Origin: Oegoconia quadripuncta
Lineage: Eukaryota > Arthropoda > Insecta > Lepidoptera > Autostichidae
Direction of reading: 5' to 3'
Assembly (NCBI GenBank): GCA_949316235.1
Contig: OX438758.1
Coordinates: forward strand, 15,573,194-15,637,193
Length of the DNA: 64,000 nucleotides
The notes beneath the pieces are model-generated. The model had not been told where the DNA came from, did not search any database, and worked only from the letters and a program-made list of their open reading frames with translations. Numbering within the stretch: position 1 is the first letter of the stretch; each line of letters opens with the position of its first letter. This document shows, piece after piece, positions 42,254 to 53,019 of this stretch. The translations under genes and the position numbers were made by a program.

Positions 42254-42685
42254 TGAGATTGTTCGCATGCCAGGCTATTTCACGATTAATAATGAAATAT
42301 AAAAACCTTTTTGTAATATAAAAACCTTTATGTAAAATCAAAACCTGATTTTAAAAGAGCAACCCTTCGAGTTTCTTGCTTGTTCTTCTCAGGGGAAAAT
42401 TGCATTTTGAACAAGCAGTAGCTTAAAAAATGTAAAATTGACTATTTTAAGTGTACTCTGTGTACCTACAAAATAAAGCATTTTTGACTTTGACTTTGAC
42501 TTTGACTTTGAAATTAACACCGATTTTAAGTTTTCCATAGTAACTGAAAAATACAATATATTCCGTTAAATTCGATATTTTGATAATGTTTTCTATAAAT
42601 TTTTTATATCTATAGGCATATCCTGCTTATACATATAAATTTTCATTAGAGTCGGTCTATTCATTTCGACAAATTTGTATATGAT

Positions 42686-42766
42686 TTTTTTTTTATGCAC
42701 AACGAGTTGATTCTTGACCTCAATCACACCTGATGTTAAGTGAGGATGAGGTCGAAAGGTGGATGT
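42686..42766 (-). mobile_element. SINE-B 3' fragment (B2 copy)
   Basis: Same as 27298-27378. Confidence 0.7.
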
Positions 42767-43077
42767 GAAATTTTGTATGGAATGCCGTATTAGATTAACC
42801 CTCTTAATCAGGAATTATAAGTCAATCACGTTTCAGAAAAGTGATAAAAGAGATTGCTTTGAGACGGCAACTGGACGGTGTAACTAAGTACCTAGGTACC
42901 TACCTCATTTAATATTAGTTAATCATGGTATTGCACCCCCTGTTAAATTATAGCTGTTTATACTCCTTTAGGTACCTATAATGTGTAGTTTATTTTATGT
43001 CTGTTTTTTGTGGAATAAGTTAATTATGTACAATATGTGGAGTCGATTATTTTATTAAAAATTTGTTTGTTTTTTTT

Positions 43078-43293
43078 TTCTTAATTATTCTATGAGCGCC
43101 TAACCTCCTACAAAGGTGCCAGCTGAAAATCAGCGCTGTGGCACAGAATTAATATACTCAGCACTATATGGTTCATGCCACAGCATTATGCTGAGCTGGA
43201 ACCTATATCAGCTTGTTTTAGTATTATTATCTCTAAATTTTCATGTACATGCCCAATGTAAGCTGAATAAATGTTTTCTTTCTTTCAAATAAT
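43078..43293 (+). mobile_element. Retroelement 3' end with CTTT tail (B2 copy)
   Basis: Same as 27690-27905. Confidence 0.45.
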
Positions 43294-43807
43294 CTCATAC
43301 AACTTTCAATAAAAATAAAAGATAAAGTAAACTATTTCGTGTCAGATTAAAACGTAAGTACATAACGCAACAGTACCAGGAAGTCAGTGGTTTGGTAAAA
43401 ATATACATTATGGTGAAACCATCCGAACATAACATCCGTGATAACAACTTCAACTAAGTTACAACGATGAAAGAGCTCAAAAAGTTATCCAGAATAAGGT
43501 CAAAGTTGATCTTAACTAACTTTGATAGTTGTATACGTGATTCTCTTACGAATCAAAAACGATTGCCGCTACAATGCCCACAATTAGGCTGTGTGCACGC
43601 CAAACGTGAAATCCGCCACAAACAGTGAGCAAAATCCTCGTTTACACGCATTAGCAAGCGCAGTTGTGTTATACTTGTATACAAAATATTTATATATTTA
43701 TTATCTTCTTTGTCACATTCAGACACTGCACTATTACAATGACACAATACTTTCCCGCTACATAACAAGCACATATTATTAACACACACTCTTTTTCACC
43801 TTGCTTT

Positions 43808-44038
43808 CCTCTCCCAGGGTGGGACGGAAGAACAGCGCCCAGTTCCTGGAACTGAGCATAATGCTGAGTCCCACTCCTCTTTGCCACAGTGGCACTCAAA
43901 ATTTGTTGTGTTTATCTTTATATGATTTGTAGATTGTTCTTTTTAAAGTTTTATATATTAAGTTCGTTTTGTACATTTAATGTGTGCCCACTTGTGGCGA
44001 ATAAACTGTTGTCCTTCTTTCTTTCTTTCAGTATCGTT
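43808..44038 (+). mobile_element. Retroelement 3' end with CTTT tail, second (B2 copy)
   Basis: Same as 28420-28650 except C43811 in place of A28423. Confidence 0.45.
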
Positions 44039-44095
44039 TTTGTTTATATTCGTACTCACCCGGAATCCCAATCTAGCTTAGAGACTGACCAGCTA

Positions 44096-44182
44096 ATCTG
44101 TAACAACCGGAACACAACAATGTTATTAACATTGCTGCTTGGATTGCAGATTTAAATAAGGTGGTGGTTGCTAGCCAAAATG
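44096..44182 (-). mobile_element. SINE-B internal fragment (B2 copy)
   Basis: Same as 28708-28794. Confidence 0.65.
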
Positions 44183-44387
44183 AGTTGAGGCGCCATTGGA
44201 CGGAATAAACCCTCTTTTCCTACACCTAACATACATTAAAATAAGTGTGTATACTAAATTGTTATGTACACTCGTCTGCAACTAAAGTAAAACATTTGTT
44301 ACCTAACGCACTGGTAGCTCTATTGGATTACTTATGTAGGGCAAGGCAAAACAAACCATATAGATATATGACTATTTTATATCTATA

Positions 44388-46508
44388 CAGGGCGTCCCAA
44401 AGTTATGGGACATGAAGGGGAAGTACCTTAAATATCGTAGATAGTGAATTTTGCTCAAAGAAGACTTTATGTTATTTTTAAAAGTTAGTAATTCTGCATT
44501 CATAGATTTTCTAAAAATTATTTGCTTCGGCTGGGAATCGAACCGACTCAAATGTGAAAAAAAAAACACCCTACTTTTATGATGCCAATCGAAAGAATAG
44601 CTAAAAAATAATAACTCTGCCTAAGTAACATAGTATTTTAAAAGAAAGGAACAACGTGAAATTAATCATTTTAATCAAATAAAAAACATACATGAAACTG
44701 CCGTAGTCAATTAAGTAGGTATTTTTTTGTAAATTAATTAATTAAATGCTCAAAATGTGATCCCTCTTGTCTTACGCAAATCGCCAATCTTTTAATGAGC
44801 CCGCTGCCTGTTGATTTTCTAATCATTTTATGGTGAACACTCGATGTGATATGGCACAATTCTGTTTGCAACTCGCCTACGTTCTCGTATCGCTTTTTGT
44901 ATAGCATATCTTTCACGTATCCCCAAAAGAAGAAATCTAATGGTGTGAGGTCCGGGGATCTGGCCGGCCATCTAATCGGTCCATTTGTACCAATCCATGT
45001 AGGAAAACATTCATTTAGAAAATCTGCTGCTCTCCGACTATTATGAGCCGGAGCTCCATCTTGTTGGAAAATTAAGTTTTCTTGCTCCGCCGCGGAATGG
45101 TTTCTTATCTTATCCCTTAAAATTTGAAGTATTCCTAAATACTTTTCTGTGTTCAAGGTTCCTTGGTAAAAATGGATTAAGAAAACCCGGTTTTTTAAAA
45201 GTCCGCACCAACAGTTGAGTGAAAAACGCACTTGGTTATTAGTTTCAGTCACTCGTAGGGGATTTTCTTTAGACCAAATACGATTATTGTTGCGGTTATA
45301 CATACCGTTATTGCTAAAGTTAGATTCGTCTGTCCAAATAATATTATCCAAAAAATTTGGATCTTCGAGCAATCGTGCCTGGATATCAAGACAGAAATTT
45401 TTTCTCCTTTCTGTATCGCCCGGAAGTAATTTTTGAACCAATCGTCCTTCAACATAACTCTTAAAACCGTGTTTTTTTAATACACGGTGTATTTTACTTT
45501 TTGAAACTCCAATTTCATGTTCTCCTTCTCTCACCGATGCTTTCGGAAAAGCCGAAAAGTAAATTAAAATACCAAGTTCTTCGTCGTTGATCGTATGGTT
45601 TTCTTGCTGTGGTTCTCTTGGGCGTTTATCGAAACGTCCCAGAGTTTTCAAATTGTTCACAAGCCTTTTCAAAACTTTACGAGACGGTATTTGTCTATCA
45701 GGATATTTTACGCCATACCACCGCAAACTTCTAGAGATATCTTTATCGTTCAAAAAATATGCTTCCATTAGATCAAAACTTACTTGATATGCCATGTTCG
45801 CAATAAATTAACACAATAACACTTGTGTAAGTGAATTGAGACTAAACAGATCAATATCCGAAAAACAAACGCTCGCACATACTGTTCCATTTTCAAATTT
45901 AAGAACAACATTTAAAAATATCACTTCTTTTTAAAATATCTTAAAAAGTATGCATTCAAACAAACGCTGTCATAAACTGTTCCATTTTCAAATTATAAAT
46001 TATTTATTTTTGTTTTTAATTTGCCTTCTGTCTAGCTTACAGAGGACGTATTGAAATACAAGTTTTATCATTTCATCTACACGTGCACTTATAATAAGGA
46101 AAACTATGTTAGTACCTATTTTATGAAGTGGGTACTTATTTACGAATAATCAATGCTATCTTTGGAATGATAATATCGCTACTTTTCGAACGTCGTCGGC
46201 AATAAATAACTTTCTTGAAATTTGACTCAATCATTTTATGTTGTTCCTTTCTTTTAAAATACTATGTTACTTAGGCAGAGTTATTATTTTTTAGCTATTC
46301 TTTCGATTGGCATCATAAAAGTAGGGTGTTTTTTTTTTTCACATTTAAGTCGGTTCGATTCCCAGCCGAAGCAAGTAATTTTTAGAAAATCTATGAATGC
46401 AGAATTACTAACTTTTAAAAATAACATAAAGTCTTCTTTGAGCAAAATTCACTATCTACAATATTTAAGGTACTTCCCCTTCATGTCCCATAACTTTGGG
46501 ACGCCCTG
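44388..46508 (-). mobile_element. Tc1/mariner-superfamily element, copy 3 of 3
   Basis: 2121 bp, one base longer than the others because the T-run in the right inverted repeat has 11 instead of 10 T. Left flank as in copy 2, right flank unique (tatatgggata...), so it marks the right edge of the tandem duplication. TA on both sides. Confidence 0.92.
44734..45795 (-). CDS. Tc1/mariner-type transposase, copy 3
   Basis: 353 residues, translated sequence identical to the genes at 13978 and 29346, with the complete catalytic triad. Position +15,388 relative to copy 2. Confidence 0.92.
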   Translation of the reverse strand: MAYQVSFDLMEAYFLNDKDISRSLRWYGVKYPDRQIPSRKVLKRLVNNLKTLGRFDKRPREPQQENHTINDEELGILIYFSAFPKASVREGEHEIGVSKSKIHRVLKKHGFKSYVEGRLVQKLLPGDTERRKNFCLDIQARLLEDPNFLDNIIWTDESNFSNNGMYNRNNNRIWSKENPLRVTETNNQVRFSLNCWCGLLKNRVFLIHFYQGTLNTEKYLGILQILRDKIRNHSAAEQENLIFQQDGAPAHNSRRAADFLNECFPTWIGTNGPIRWPARSPDLTPLDFFFWGYVKDMLYKKRYENVGELQTELCHITSSVHHKMIRKSTGSGLIKRLAICVRQEGSHFEHLIN

Positions 46509-46536
46509 TATATGGGATATTTTTTTTTTTTTATTT

Positions 46537-46972
46537 AGAAACGACGACTGCTCCGCTGAACACCCAAAGTGTGCCCCTGGTGGTAGAACGGGTAAATTTT
46601 GTATGATCTGTAGTGCTCCTTTGGTGGTTGGGTGGAGCACATCTTATGTCATTATATTTATGGTTCCACTTTACCCCTACAAAGGATGGAACACGTGATG
46701 ACCATTTTATTTGCACTCGACTCTGAAGAGTACTTCAAATAAGTTATAGTATCTCTACAATAAAATCTATTTAGATAGAACTACTAATAAGCATAGTCTT
46801 TGTTATCATCAGTCATATGCGTCAATGTCAGTGATATTAATATAATTGTTCATTATCAATTGCTATATTTCCGTTCTGAACCACTAAAGGGGCACAACGG
46901 AGCATTCGAATTTATCCGACGTACCCCTGGGGGCACAGACTGGGTGTTTAGCGGAGCAGTCGTCTTAGAAAC
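46537..46972. mobile_element. Foldback element next to the last mariner
   Basis: gacgactgctccgct plus 'gaacacccaaagtgtgcccctgg' (46545-46582) is inverted at 46925-46966 as 'cccctgggggcacagactgggtgt' and agcggagcagtcgtc. A second inner inverted pair may exist (acgggtaaat / gaatttatccg). Total about 435 bp, non-coding. Only about 30 bp of T-rich sequence separates it from the mariner end. Confidence 0.65.
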
Positions 46973-47084
46973 AAACAGTATTTCATGTACAGTTGCATTA
47001 AACTAATTTCATTTTATTAACTTTATTTTATTATTGAATAATACAGAATCAACAGCATCAATATACAAATCAAATCAAAAATAC

Positions 47085-47450
47085 TTTAAATAATAATATA
47101 AATAAATGAATATTTCGGACACTTACACCAATCATCTAGTCCCAAACTAAGCAAAGCTTGTGCTATGGATACAAGATAAACGGATAAACATACATAAATA
47201 TTTATATAAACATCCAAGACTCGGGAATAAATGTTCGTATTCATCACACAAACATTTACCCCTCGCGGGATTCGAACCCGCAACCAAAATCAAAATCAAA
47301 AATCAAAAATATTTTATTCAATGTAGGATACAAAAATATCACTTATTGAAAGTCAACATGCTATTTTTCTTTTTTTAACTAGGTACATCGCTTCACAAGG
47401 TGTTGGTTTCGCTGATAGGGTTACTATCCACTACACCAATCGGTCGGTCA
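47085..47450 (-). mobile_element. SINE-A interrupted by a LINE 3' piece
   Basis: 47085-47285 and 47402-47450 are the two parts of one SINE-A (body and B box; then the tRNA-like head 'ttggtttcgctgatagggttactatccactacaccaa'). Between them lies 47286-47401 with an (AAAATC)n start, the antisense tail of a LINE. Confidence 0.7.
47286..47401 (-). mobile_element. Short LINE 3' insertion in SINE-A
   Basis: The sense strand ends attttgattttgattttg. The remaining sequence is not similar enough to the CR1-like 3' UTR to name the family. Confidence 0.45.
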
Positions 47451-47451
47451 C

Positions 47452-47590
47452 ACTTTATGTTGTAGGTACACAGGGTACACTTAAAATAGTCGGATTTTAC
47501 ATTTTTAAAGCTACCCCTTGTTCAAAAGGCAATTTTCCCCTGAGAAGAACAGGCAAGAAACACGAGAGGTTGCTTTTTTTAAAAAAAAAA
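47452..47590 (-). mobile_element. CR1/Jockey-like LINE 3' UTR
   Basis: 'ttgtaggtacacagggtacacttaaaatagtcggattttac', 'ccttgttcaaaaggcaattttcccctgagaagaac' in antisense: the same 3' UTR as 63260-63400 without its tail. Confidence 0.75.
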
Positions 47591-47619
47591 AGAAAGAAAG
47601 AAAGAGCTTTCCGCCCGCT

Positions 47620-47797
47620 ACTTCGTCCGCGTGGTTACATTTCATCAAAATCGGTTCAACAATAAAAATATCCTATGTGTTAATCCAGGCCCTATCTGTC
47701 TACCAACCAAACATCGAAATTCTTCCAGCTGTTTAGGCGGGAAGAGGTAACAAACATACGCACACACAAACTTTAGCATTTATAATATTAGTGGGAT
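47620..47797 (-). mobile_element. Helitron-like repeat, reverse orientation
   Basis: Starts cgcccgctacttcgtccgcg and ends 'ttagcatttataatattagtggga', the complement of the ends at 17006-17150, with ggcgggaagaggtaacaaac inside. Confidence 0.5.
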
Positions 47798-47889
47798 AAT
47801 TGTAATGTTAAAGTATTGTGGAAACACAAAATGAACAAAACAATAAAAAAAACCTGTCAAGATATTATCCATAGGTATGTCATTACACA

Positions 47890-47990
47890 ATTAAGACCAT
47901 TGTTCGTATTCATCACACAAACATTTACCCCTTGCGGGATTCGAACCCGCAACCGTTACTTTTGAGACAGGGTTAATTCACCAATCGGTC
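47890..47990 (-). mobile_element. SINE-A head fragment
   Basis: 'gttcgtattcatcacacaaacatttacccc', gcgggattcgaacccgcaac and caccaatcggtcgtcg: the tRNA-like head of family A. Confidence 0.75.
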
Positions 47991-48204
47991 GTCGTGCTGC
48001 ACGCGACTGTACGATGAATGTTTGAAGGCTTTTTCCCTAATAGAAGTAGTAAGTAATACGTCTTACAATTCGTTTATGGGTCATTTGAAATTTACTCCTC
48101 AGTGTTATGGGTGCGTGTATGATGTTTTATGACTATTATTTTGGCTACATGCTGTACATGACAATCAGCGGATAAATAAACACAACTAACTGTCAATTCA
48201 AGGG

Positions 48205-48560
48205 TTTATTTCATGCACAACGGGTTAGCACCTGACCTCAATCACACGTAATGTTAAGTCAGTCAGGCGGGCCGGTGACCTCATTCGCACTACACACAAA
48301 CCTTTACAGGTTTTCGTAGGCGTCTTATAGTGAAGATTGTTCAAACAATGTTCTATCGATAATTAAACCAAAAAAAAAAGTGTAGATGAGGCCGAAGGTC
48401 GAAGGGTACTGACCCGGAAAACCCATCTTATTTGGTGGACTGTCTATCTTATCTCTGACACCGGAACACAACAATGCTATTAACATTGCTGTTTGGCGGC
48501 AGATTTAGATATGATCGTGGTAGCTAAGACATTTAAAACCAAACACCTGTTTGTTTCGAC
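48205..48560 (-). mobile_element. SINE-B with an insertion
   Basis: Tail at 48212-48257, then an unrelated stretch (about 48258-48380), then the body from 'gatgaggccgaaggt' to ctaagacatttaaaacc. The inserted part has no recognised origin. Confidence 0.6.
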
Positions 48561-48784
48561 CTGTTGATAGCCGAGCCGAGACCTGTAGATGAGCCGATAC
48601 AGCCTAATTAGATCAAATATTTTGTAATCAACACGGCTAGAAAAAATAAAGGATTATTGCGAATTCAGTTACTGTTATGTTTCGGCTTGTAGGGTGTTTA
48701 TCATTTCTTAATTAGATAAATAATTAAGGAAAAAATATTACCCTATATTTTTATAGCCGGAATTTATTCTATACGTGCTTTTGA

Positions 48785-49015
48785 CGACCTGTTTGGTGTA
48801 GTAGTTAGCAACTCTGACCACTACATCAAAAGGTTGCGGGTTCGAATCCCGCTAGGGGCATATGTTTGTGTGATGAATACGGACATGTGTACCCGAGTTA
48901 TGGATGTTTTCATTTATAATAAGTATTTATTTACAAAAAAAAAATGTATTTATGTAGTATATCAACCATCTGGTATCCACAACACAAGCCTATAGTGGCT
49001 TACTGTGGAACTAGA
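48785..49015 (+). mobile_element. SINE-A, nearly complete, plus orientation
   Basis: tttggtgtagtagttagcaa, B-box region gttgcgggttcgaatcccgc, 'atgtttgtgtgatgaatacgga', and a 3' part with 'ccacaacacaagcctatagtggc'. The middle is diverged and contains an A-run. Confidence 0.7.
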
Positions 49016-49064
49016 TGGCGCTATGTGTATGTCTAAGGATATTTATTTATTTAAACAGAGTACT

Positions 49065-49145
49065 AAAACTCCGTTGAAGATCGAACCCGCGACTTCCGAT
49101 TTGTAAACCCTATGTTGTTTACATTGGACCACGGAGGCGGTTAAT
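49065..49145 (-). mobile_element. SINE-B tRNA-like head only
   Basis: gatcgaacccgcgacttccg, 'taaaccctatgttgtttacattg' and accacggagg: the 5' end of family B without its body. Confidence 0.65.
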
Positions 49146-49193
49146 TGAATCTTCAGGCGTACCATGCAAAATTATCAAATTTTTCACAGACAA

Positions 49194-49321
49194 TGGTGTC
49201 GATTCGGATGAACACCAACTAAACTAAAACTTTCTCCCAGGAACAAACAGTACGATGCGACGGCACCACTCCAAAACTGGTTTTAGTCTAGTTTAGTTGG
49301 TGTACATCCGAATCGACACCA
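49194..49321. mobile_element. Small palindromic MITE
   Basis: The arms tggtgtcgattcggatg plus 'acaccaactaaactaaaac' and the inverse 'gttttagtctagtttagttggtgt' plus catccgaatcgacacca are nearly perfect (about 37-40 bp). The central part is about 50 bp. No clear target duplication. Confidence 0.7.
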
Positions 49322-49699
49322 GGAACAGTTGCAAAGGTTGTTGTGCGATTGGTGGCAATAAAAAGAATTCGTATTACCTATAATTGTTGCGACCACCAGC
49401 AGTCAAATGCATTTTATTCAAAAATGCCTATCAAGTCTTACAACTGTCCTAGTCCACTTATGATGTTTTTTTTTCTTTAATCCTCGGCGAGGCACAAAGC
49501 GTGTTATGACAATGCGTTCGACGGCGTTGTGTGAGTGTGTGTGTATCAAGCCTGATTTATTTCATGATCTCATGACATCATAGGTGAGTCCAATGAGGAA
49601 TTTGCCGATTGATGAAAGCCTTAATTTGTGCAATCTGGCAGTACATCAAGAGCAAATGTCACAATAGTCCAGTAGAAATACGTAATTTCCACCACCTGC

Positions 49700-49835
49700 T
49701 ACCACCATCTTATCTAAATCTGCCGCCAAATAGCAATGTTAATAGCATTGTTATCGCTTATTATTATTATCCTGTTGTCGCTTATTATTATTATTTTATT
49801 TACGTTTGTATTTTGTTGCTATTTTATAGATGTTA
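49700..49835. repeat. SINE-B fragment followed by TTA-rich repeat
   Basis: accaccatcttatctaaatc and 'gccgccaaatagcaatgttaatagcattgtt' belong to SINE-B (plus). They are followed by duplicated tcgcttattattatt (two copies, 18 to 30 bp apart). Confidence 0.6.
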
Positions 49836-50037
49836 TGTTTAAGTAGGTATATTTGCCTATTGATCTATGTATGTATTTCATTAAATGTAATGTAAAATGT
49901 AAATGTAAATTAATGTAAAATGTATATTTCATATATTTACATACGTAAATATATGAATTTATTCACGTAGTTAGTATCTGCATCCCTATTTAATACTGCA
50001 CAACCTACCTATTTCAATTGTACTGTCCTTATACCCA

Positions 50038-50160
50038 AAGGTTGCCTGGAAGAGATCGCTTTTAGTGATAAGGTCGCCAAATTGTACATTCTATTCTTAC
50101 CACTTTTCTGAAACTGTATTTTCTTTTCTGTTGTGCAATAAAGCGTATTTGTATTGTTCT
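50038..50160 (+). mobile_element. LINE 3'-end fragment (RTE-like)
   Basis: ggttgcctggaagagatcgc, 'ttttagtgataaggtcgcc' and ttgtgcaataaagcgtattt: a signal-bearing 3' end of the same family as 2983-3090. Confidence 0.6.
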
Positions 50161-50250
50161 GTTCCGGTTGTCAGAGATAAGATAGCCAATTCCCTAAATA
50201 AGGTGGGGTTTCCGGGTCAGTACGCTTCCACCTTCGGCCTCATTTGAGCT
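50161..50250 (+). mobile_element. SINE-B internal fragment
   Basis: ttccggttgtcagagataag, 'atagccaattccctaaataaggtgggg' and cgcttccaccttcggcctca. Confidence 0.7.
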
Positions 50251-51364
50251 AATTTAACATGTTGTGCGTTTAAAAATACGTTATTTTTGTGGAGTTCAGA
50301 AAAAATACGCAATTTTTGTCATGTAACTTCCTATAATCTTAAAGTTCCCGATTTTTTGTAGAAGGATAGTACCCATCAGTATAGAGTAAAAATGTTTTCT
50401 AGCAATTCTGTAGCTTGCTTTAAATATAGTATAGGTATTTAGTTAAAAAAACCTACGATATTAAAGTTACCACTGTGAACTTTATTGCGTTGTAGAAGAT
50501 GCTAAGATCACCTAAAAAAGTGGGTACAGCCCGTCGCTGGGAAAATCTTGTATGTTGTGCGTCGTATATTAAGCTTTCATTTATTTATTTATTTTATTTG
50601 TTGATTACATAGAATTTATTGTTTGTGTTCTTCTATTATGGTTGTATGTACTGTGCAGTGAATAAATGTTTCTATCTATCTAAAACCATTTTCTAAAAAA
50701 ATTTTTAATGGCTACTTTATATTTTCCAAAAATTGTTTATCGAGTCGTGATATTTTCCTTTTTCTTATTCTTTTTTTTATGCTTCATATTGTTGTACAAT
50801 AAAGAATATTTTGTTTGTTTGTTTGTTTGATATTTGCCCTCGGTGAAATTTTTTATGAATGTAAAGAAGATATTGATCGGTTTTTTTGAAAATAGTTACA
50901 GGAGTTCTAATATATTTTATAACACATTTGCTCGAAAAGTGGTATTTTTTCTATGAAAAACAGGTTCAAAAAGTGGCGCATTTTGGCCTCGGGCTAAAAA
51001 GTAGTACGGTTTTTTTTTTTTTAAATGTCAAGAAGTTTCGTCTATGGTAATTTTTTTAATCCTAGCAAAGAGTTTTTATTCCGAAAATTGATAAAAATTT
51101 TAAAAAATTAAATACTTTGAGAGGTATTTGTACACTAAAATAAATTATTAATCTTTATTTCAATCAGTTTCGACAAGAAATAACAACCATTTATTTATAA
51201 TAAGAACACAAAACTTTAATTTCCTAATTTGTTAGTGGCTGTCTGTACTGGCTGTCTGCAGTATCCTTTGCCTAATTAAAAAAAAACGCTTGTGCGCGCG
51301 CAGCGCTAATTTGTGAGCAAAAAAAGTAAAAGTTATTTCGCGCGCTCTGTGAAAATTTGCAAAA
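50251..51364. other. Non-coding, with two possible retroelement tails
   Basis: aataaatgtttctatctatc (50660-50680) and 'gtacaataaagaatattttgtttgtttgtttgtttg' (50794-50829) look like LINE 3' ends with TATC and GTTT tails. The rest up to the recombinase gene has no feature; the last 100 bp includes a GC-rich cgcgcgcagcgc. Confidence 0.4.
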
Positions 51365-52674
51365 ATGTCTTCAAGCGACGAGGATTTCATGGAATCTACG
51401 CCCCCGGATCTTAAAAACGCGGCGAAACAAGCTACTTTAAGCCTTCTACCTGAAAAATCAGTTGAGGTGTACTTGCAAGCGTACGAAAATTTCATACTCT
51501 GGAAAAAAAACAAAAATGCTCATTCATTTTCAGAAAGCATTTTTTTAGCCTACTTCATGGAACTCTCACAAAAATATAAGCCGAGCACGTTGTGGAGTCA
51601 ATATTAAATGCTTAAAAGTGTTGTAAGAACGAAACATGGTGTTGATATCAAGCCGTATTCAAATTTGCTGGCTTACCTGAAAAGAAAAGGTGAAGGCTTT
51701 ACCAGCAAGAAATCTAAAGTATTTGCGGCTGATGATATTGAGAAATACTTGAAAGAAGCTCCGGATAGCCGATATTTGGCAACAAAGGTCAGTTAAAACT
51801 AAATTATTAAACATAATTCCTTTAATTTTCGTATTTATTTACGATATAACTAGATAAGTACCTACTTCGGTTTTATTTTATACCTACTTACACAGTTTTT
51901 GTTTCTTTTCAGGTTGCATTAATATTCGGCATAAATGGTGCATGCAGACGTCAAGAGCTGACAAATATAACCACTGATGATGTCGAGGACCATGGGCGAA
52001 TTCTCCTTGTCCAGATCAAGAACACAAAGAATAAAATACCACGCTCATTTACAATACAACAACCTTTTTATGAAATCGTAACGAAATACGCAGCACTCCG
52101 TTCCACAAAAGCGAAGACTAATCGATTTTTTCTAAATTACCAGAATGGTAAATGCACCAGCCAACCCATCGGCCGTAATAAATTTGGAATGATGCCTAAA
52201 CAAATCGCCACTTTTCTCAACTTACAGAACGCACATGAATACACAGGGCACAGTTTTAGAAGGTCCTCGGCTACATTGCTCGCCGATTCAGGAGCGGATA
52301 TATTGACACTGAAACGCCACGGAGGGTGGCGTTCCTCCAACGTCGCCGAGGGCTACATTCACGATTCAGTCAGGAATAAAGAAAAAATCAGTTCCTGTAT
52401 TACAAAAAATATTAATTTGGAGCCGGGCCGTGCTGACTCTCGACCATCAACGAGCACATACATCCCGCCATCATCTCAGCCGCCGCAGCCACCTCCGCCG
52501 CCGCAGCCCTTAACTACAGAGCCAGAGCCCTATTCTGGTCTCATTTCTCCTACTTTCACTCAGGAGAGTGAGAGGAAGACAGTTAACAGTACGACTATGT
52601 TACAAATGCCGACTGGCAACGTAGTACTACATTTTTCAAATTGTTCTGGTTTTTATAACTGTTTTAACAAATAA
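51365..52674 (+). pseudogene. Crypton-like tyrosine recombinase, one in-frame stop
   Basis: Two exons, 51365-51787 and 51913-52674, joined in phase 0 (donor AAG|gtcagt, acceptor cttttcag|GTT), 394 codons plus stop. The N-terminal part (about residues 27-85) is a SAM-like core-binding domain. The catalytic domain shows Arg in GACRRQEL (about 153-154), H254-x-x-R257 in GHSFRRSSATLL, W280 in HGGW, and the nucleophile Y289 in AEGYIHDS. A proline-rich tail follows. Codon 81 is TAA (51605-51607) in otherwise continuous frame; related arthropod proteins have Ser there, as I recall, so one base change would explain it. This family of recombinases is typical of insect Cryptons. An ATTAAA signal lies at the stop. 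It could also be a domesticated gene; the stop argues against current function. Confidence 0.8.
51788..51912 (+). other. Predicted intron of the tyrosine recombinase
   Basis: 125 bp, gtcagt...tttcttttcag, AT-rich. Skipping it restores a continuous frame that reads LATK then VALIFGINGACRRQEL, matching the expected domain order. Confidence 0.75.
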
Positions 52675-52748
52675 TTAAAGATTTATTCATTTCAGTAGCC
52701 CCATGTTTTATTTATTTCCTCACAAATGTGTTATAAAACGTCGTGTGA

Positions 52749-52860
52749 CACACGTGCCCATTGATAATTGCAGCCTCAGCTTTTTTTGTAGCCCTCACCT
52801 ACGGTTCGGGCTAGCAATCAAGCCTCGGCTGCAATGATCAACTTTGGGCCCTTATATCAC
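52749..52860. repeat. Inverted repeat downstream of the recombinase
   Basis: ttgataattgcagcctcagc (about 52761) and gcctcggctgcaatgatcaa (about 52823) are inverted with a few mismatches. It could mark the 3' part of the mobile unit. Confidence 0.4.
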
Positions 52861-53019
52861 AATGTACTATTGTTATGTTTTATTACTAAATATCTATATT
52901 ATATCTAAAGCAAGCTACCGATTTGTTAGAATTTTTTTTTATTCTATCTCTGACACCTACTCTATCCATGTGCAAAAAATCAAGGCCTTTAAGATTATAG
53001 GAAAAGTGTATCCTGGACT

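Larger units (their letters stand above)
38894..42510 (+). mobile_element. CR1/Jockey-type LINE with internal deletion (copy 2)
   Basis: Same as 23506-27122 with the same deletion and the same target duplication. It carries G at 38921 where copy 1 has T (23533), in the 5' UTR. Confidence 0.85.
38750..42808. mobile_element. Inverted-repeat element split by a LINE (B2 copy)
   Basis: Same as 23362-27420; halves at 38750-38893 and 42511-42808. Confidence 0.7.
31120..44387. repeat. Tandem duplication unit B, copy 2 (13,268 bp)
   Basis: Second copy of 15752-28999. The offset is +15,368 before the GTCCA minisatellite and +15,388 after it. Its features below are listed individually; only differences from copy 1 are commented. 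Confidence 0.9.

Noticed and set aside
13632..46508. Giant composite transposon moved by outer mariner ends
   Set aside because: A 33-kb unit with TA flanks cannot be excluded, but unequal exchange between repeats explains the identical B units more simply, and the outer flanks give no longer duplication to test it.
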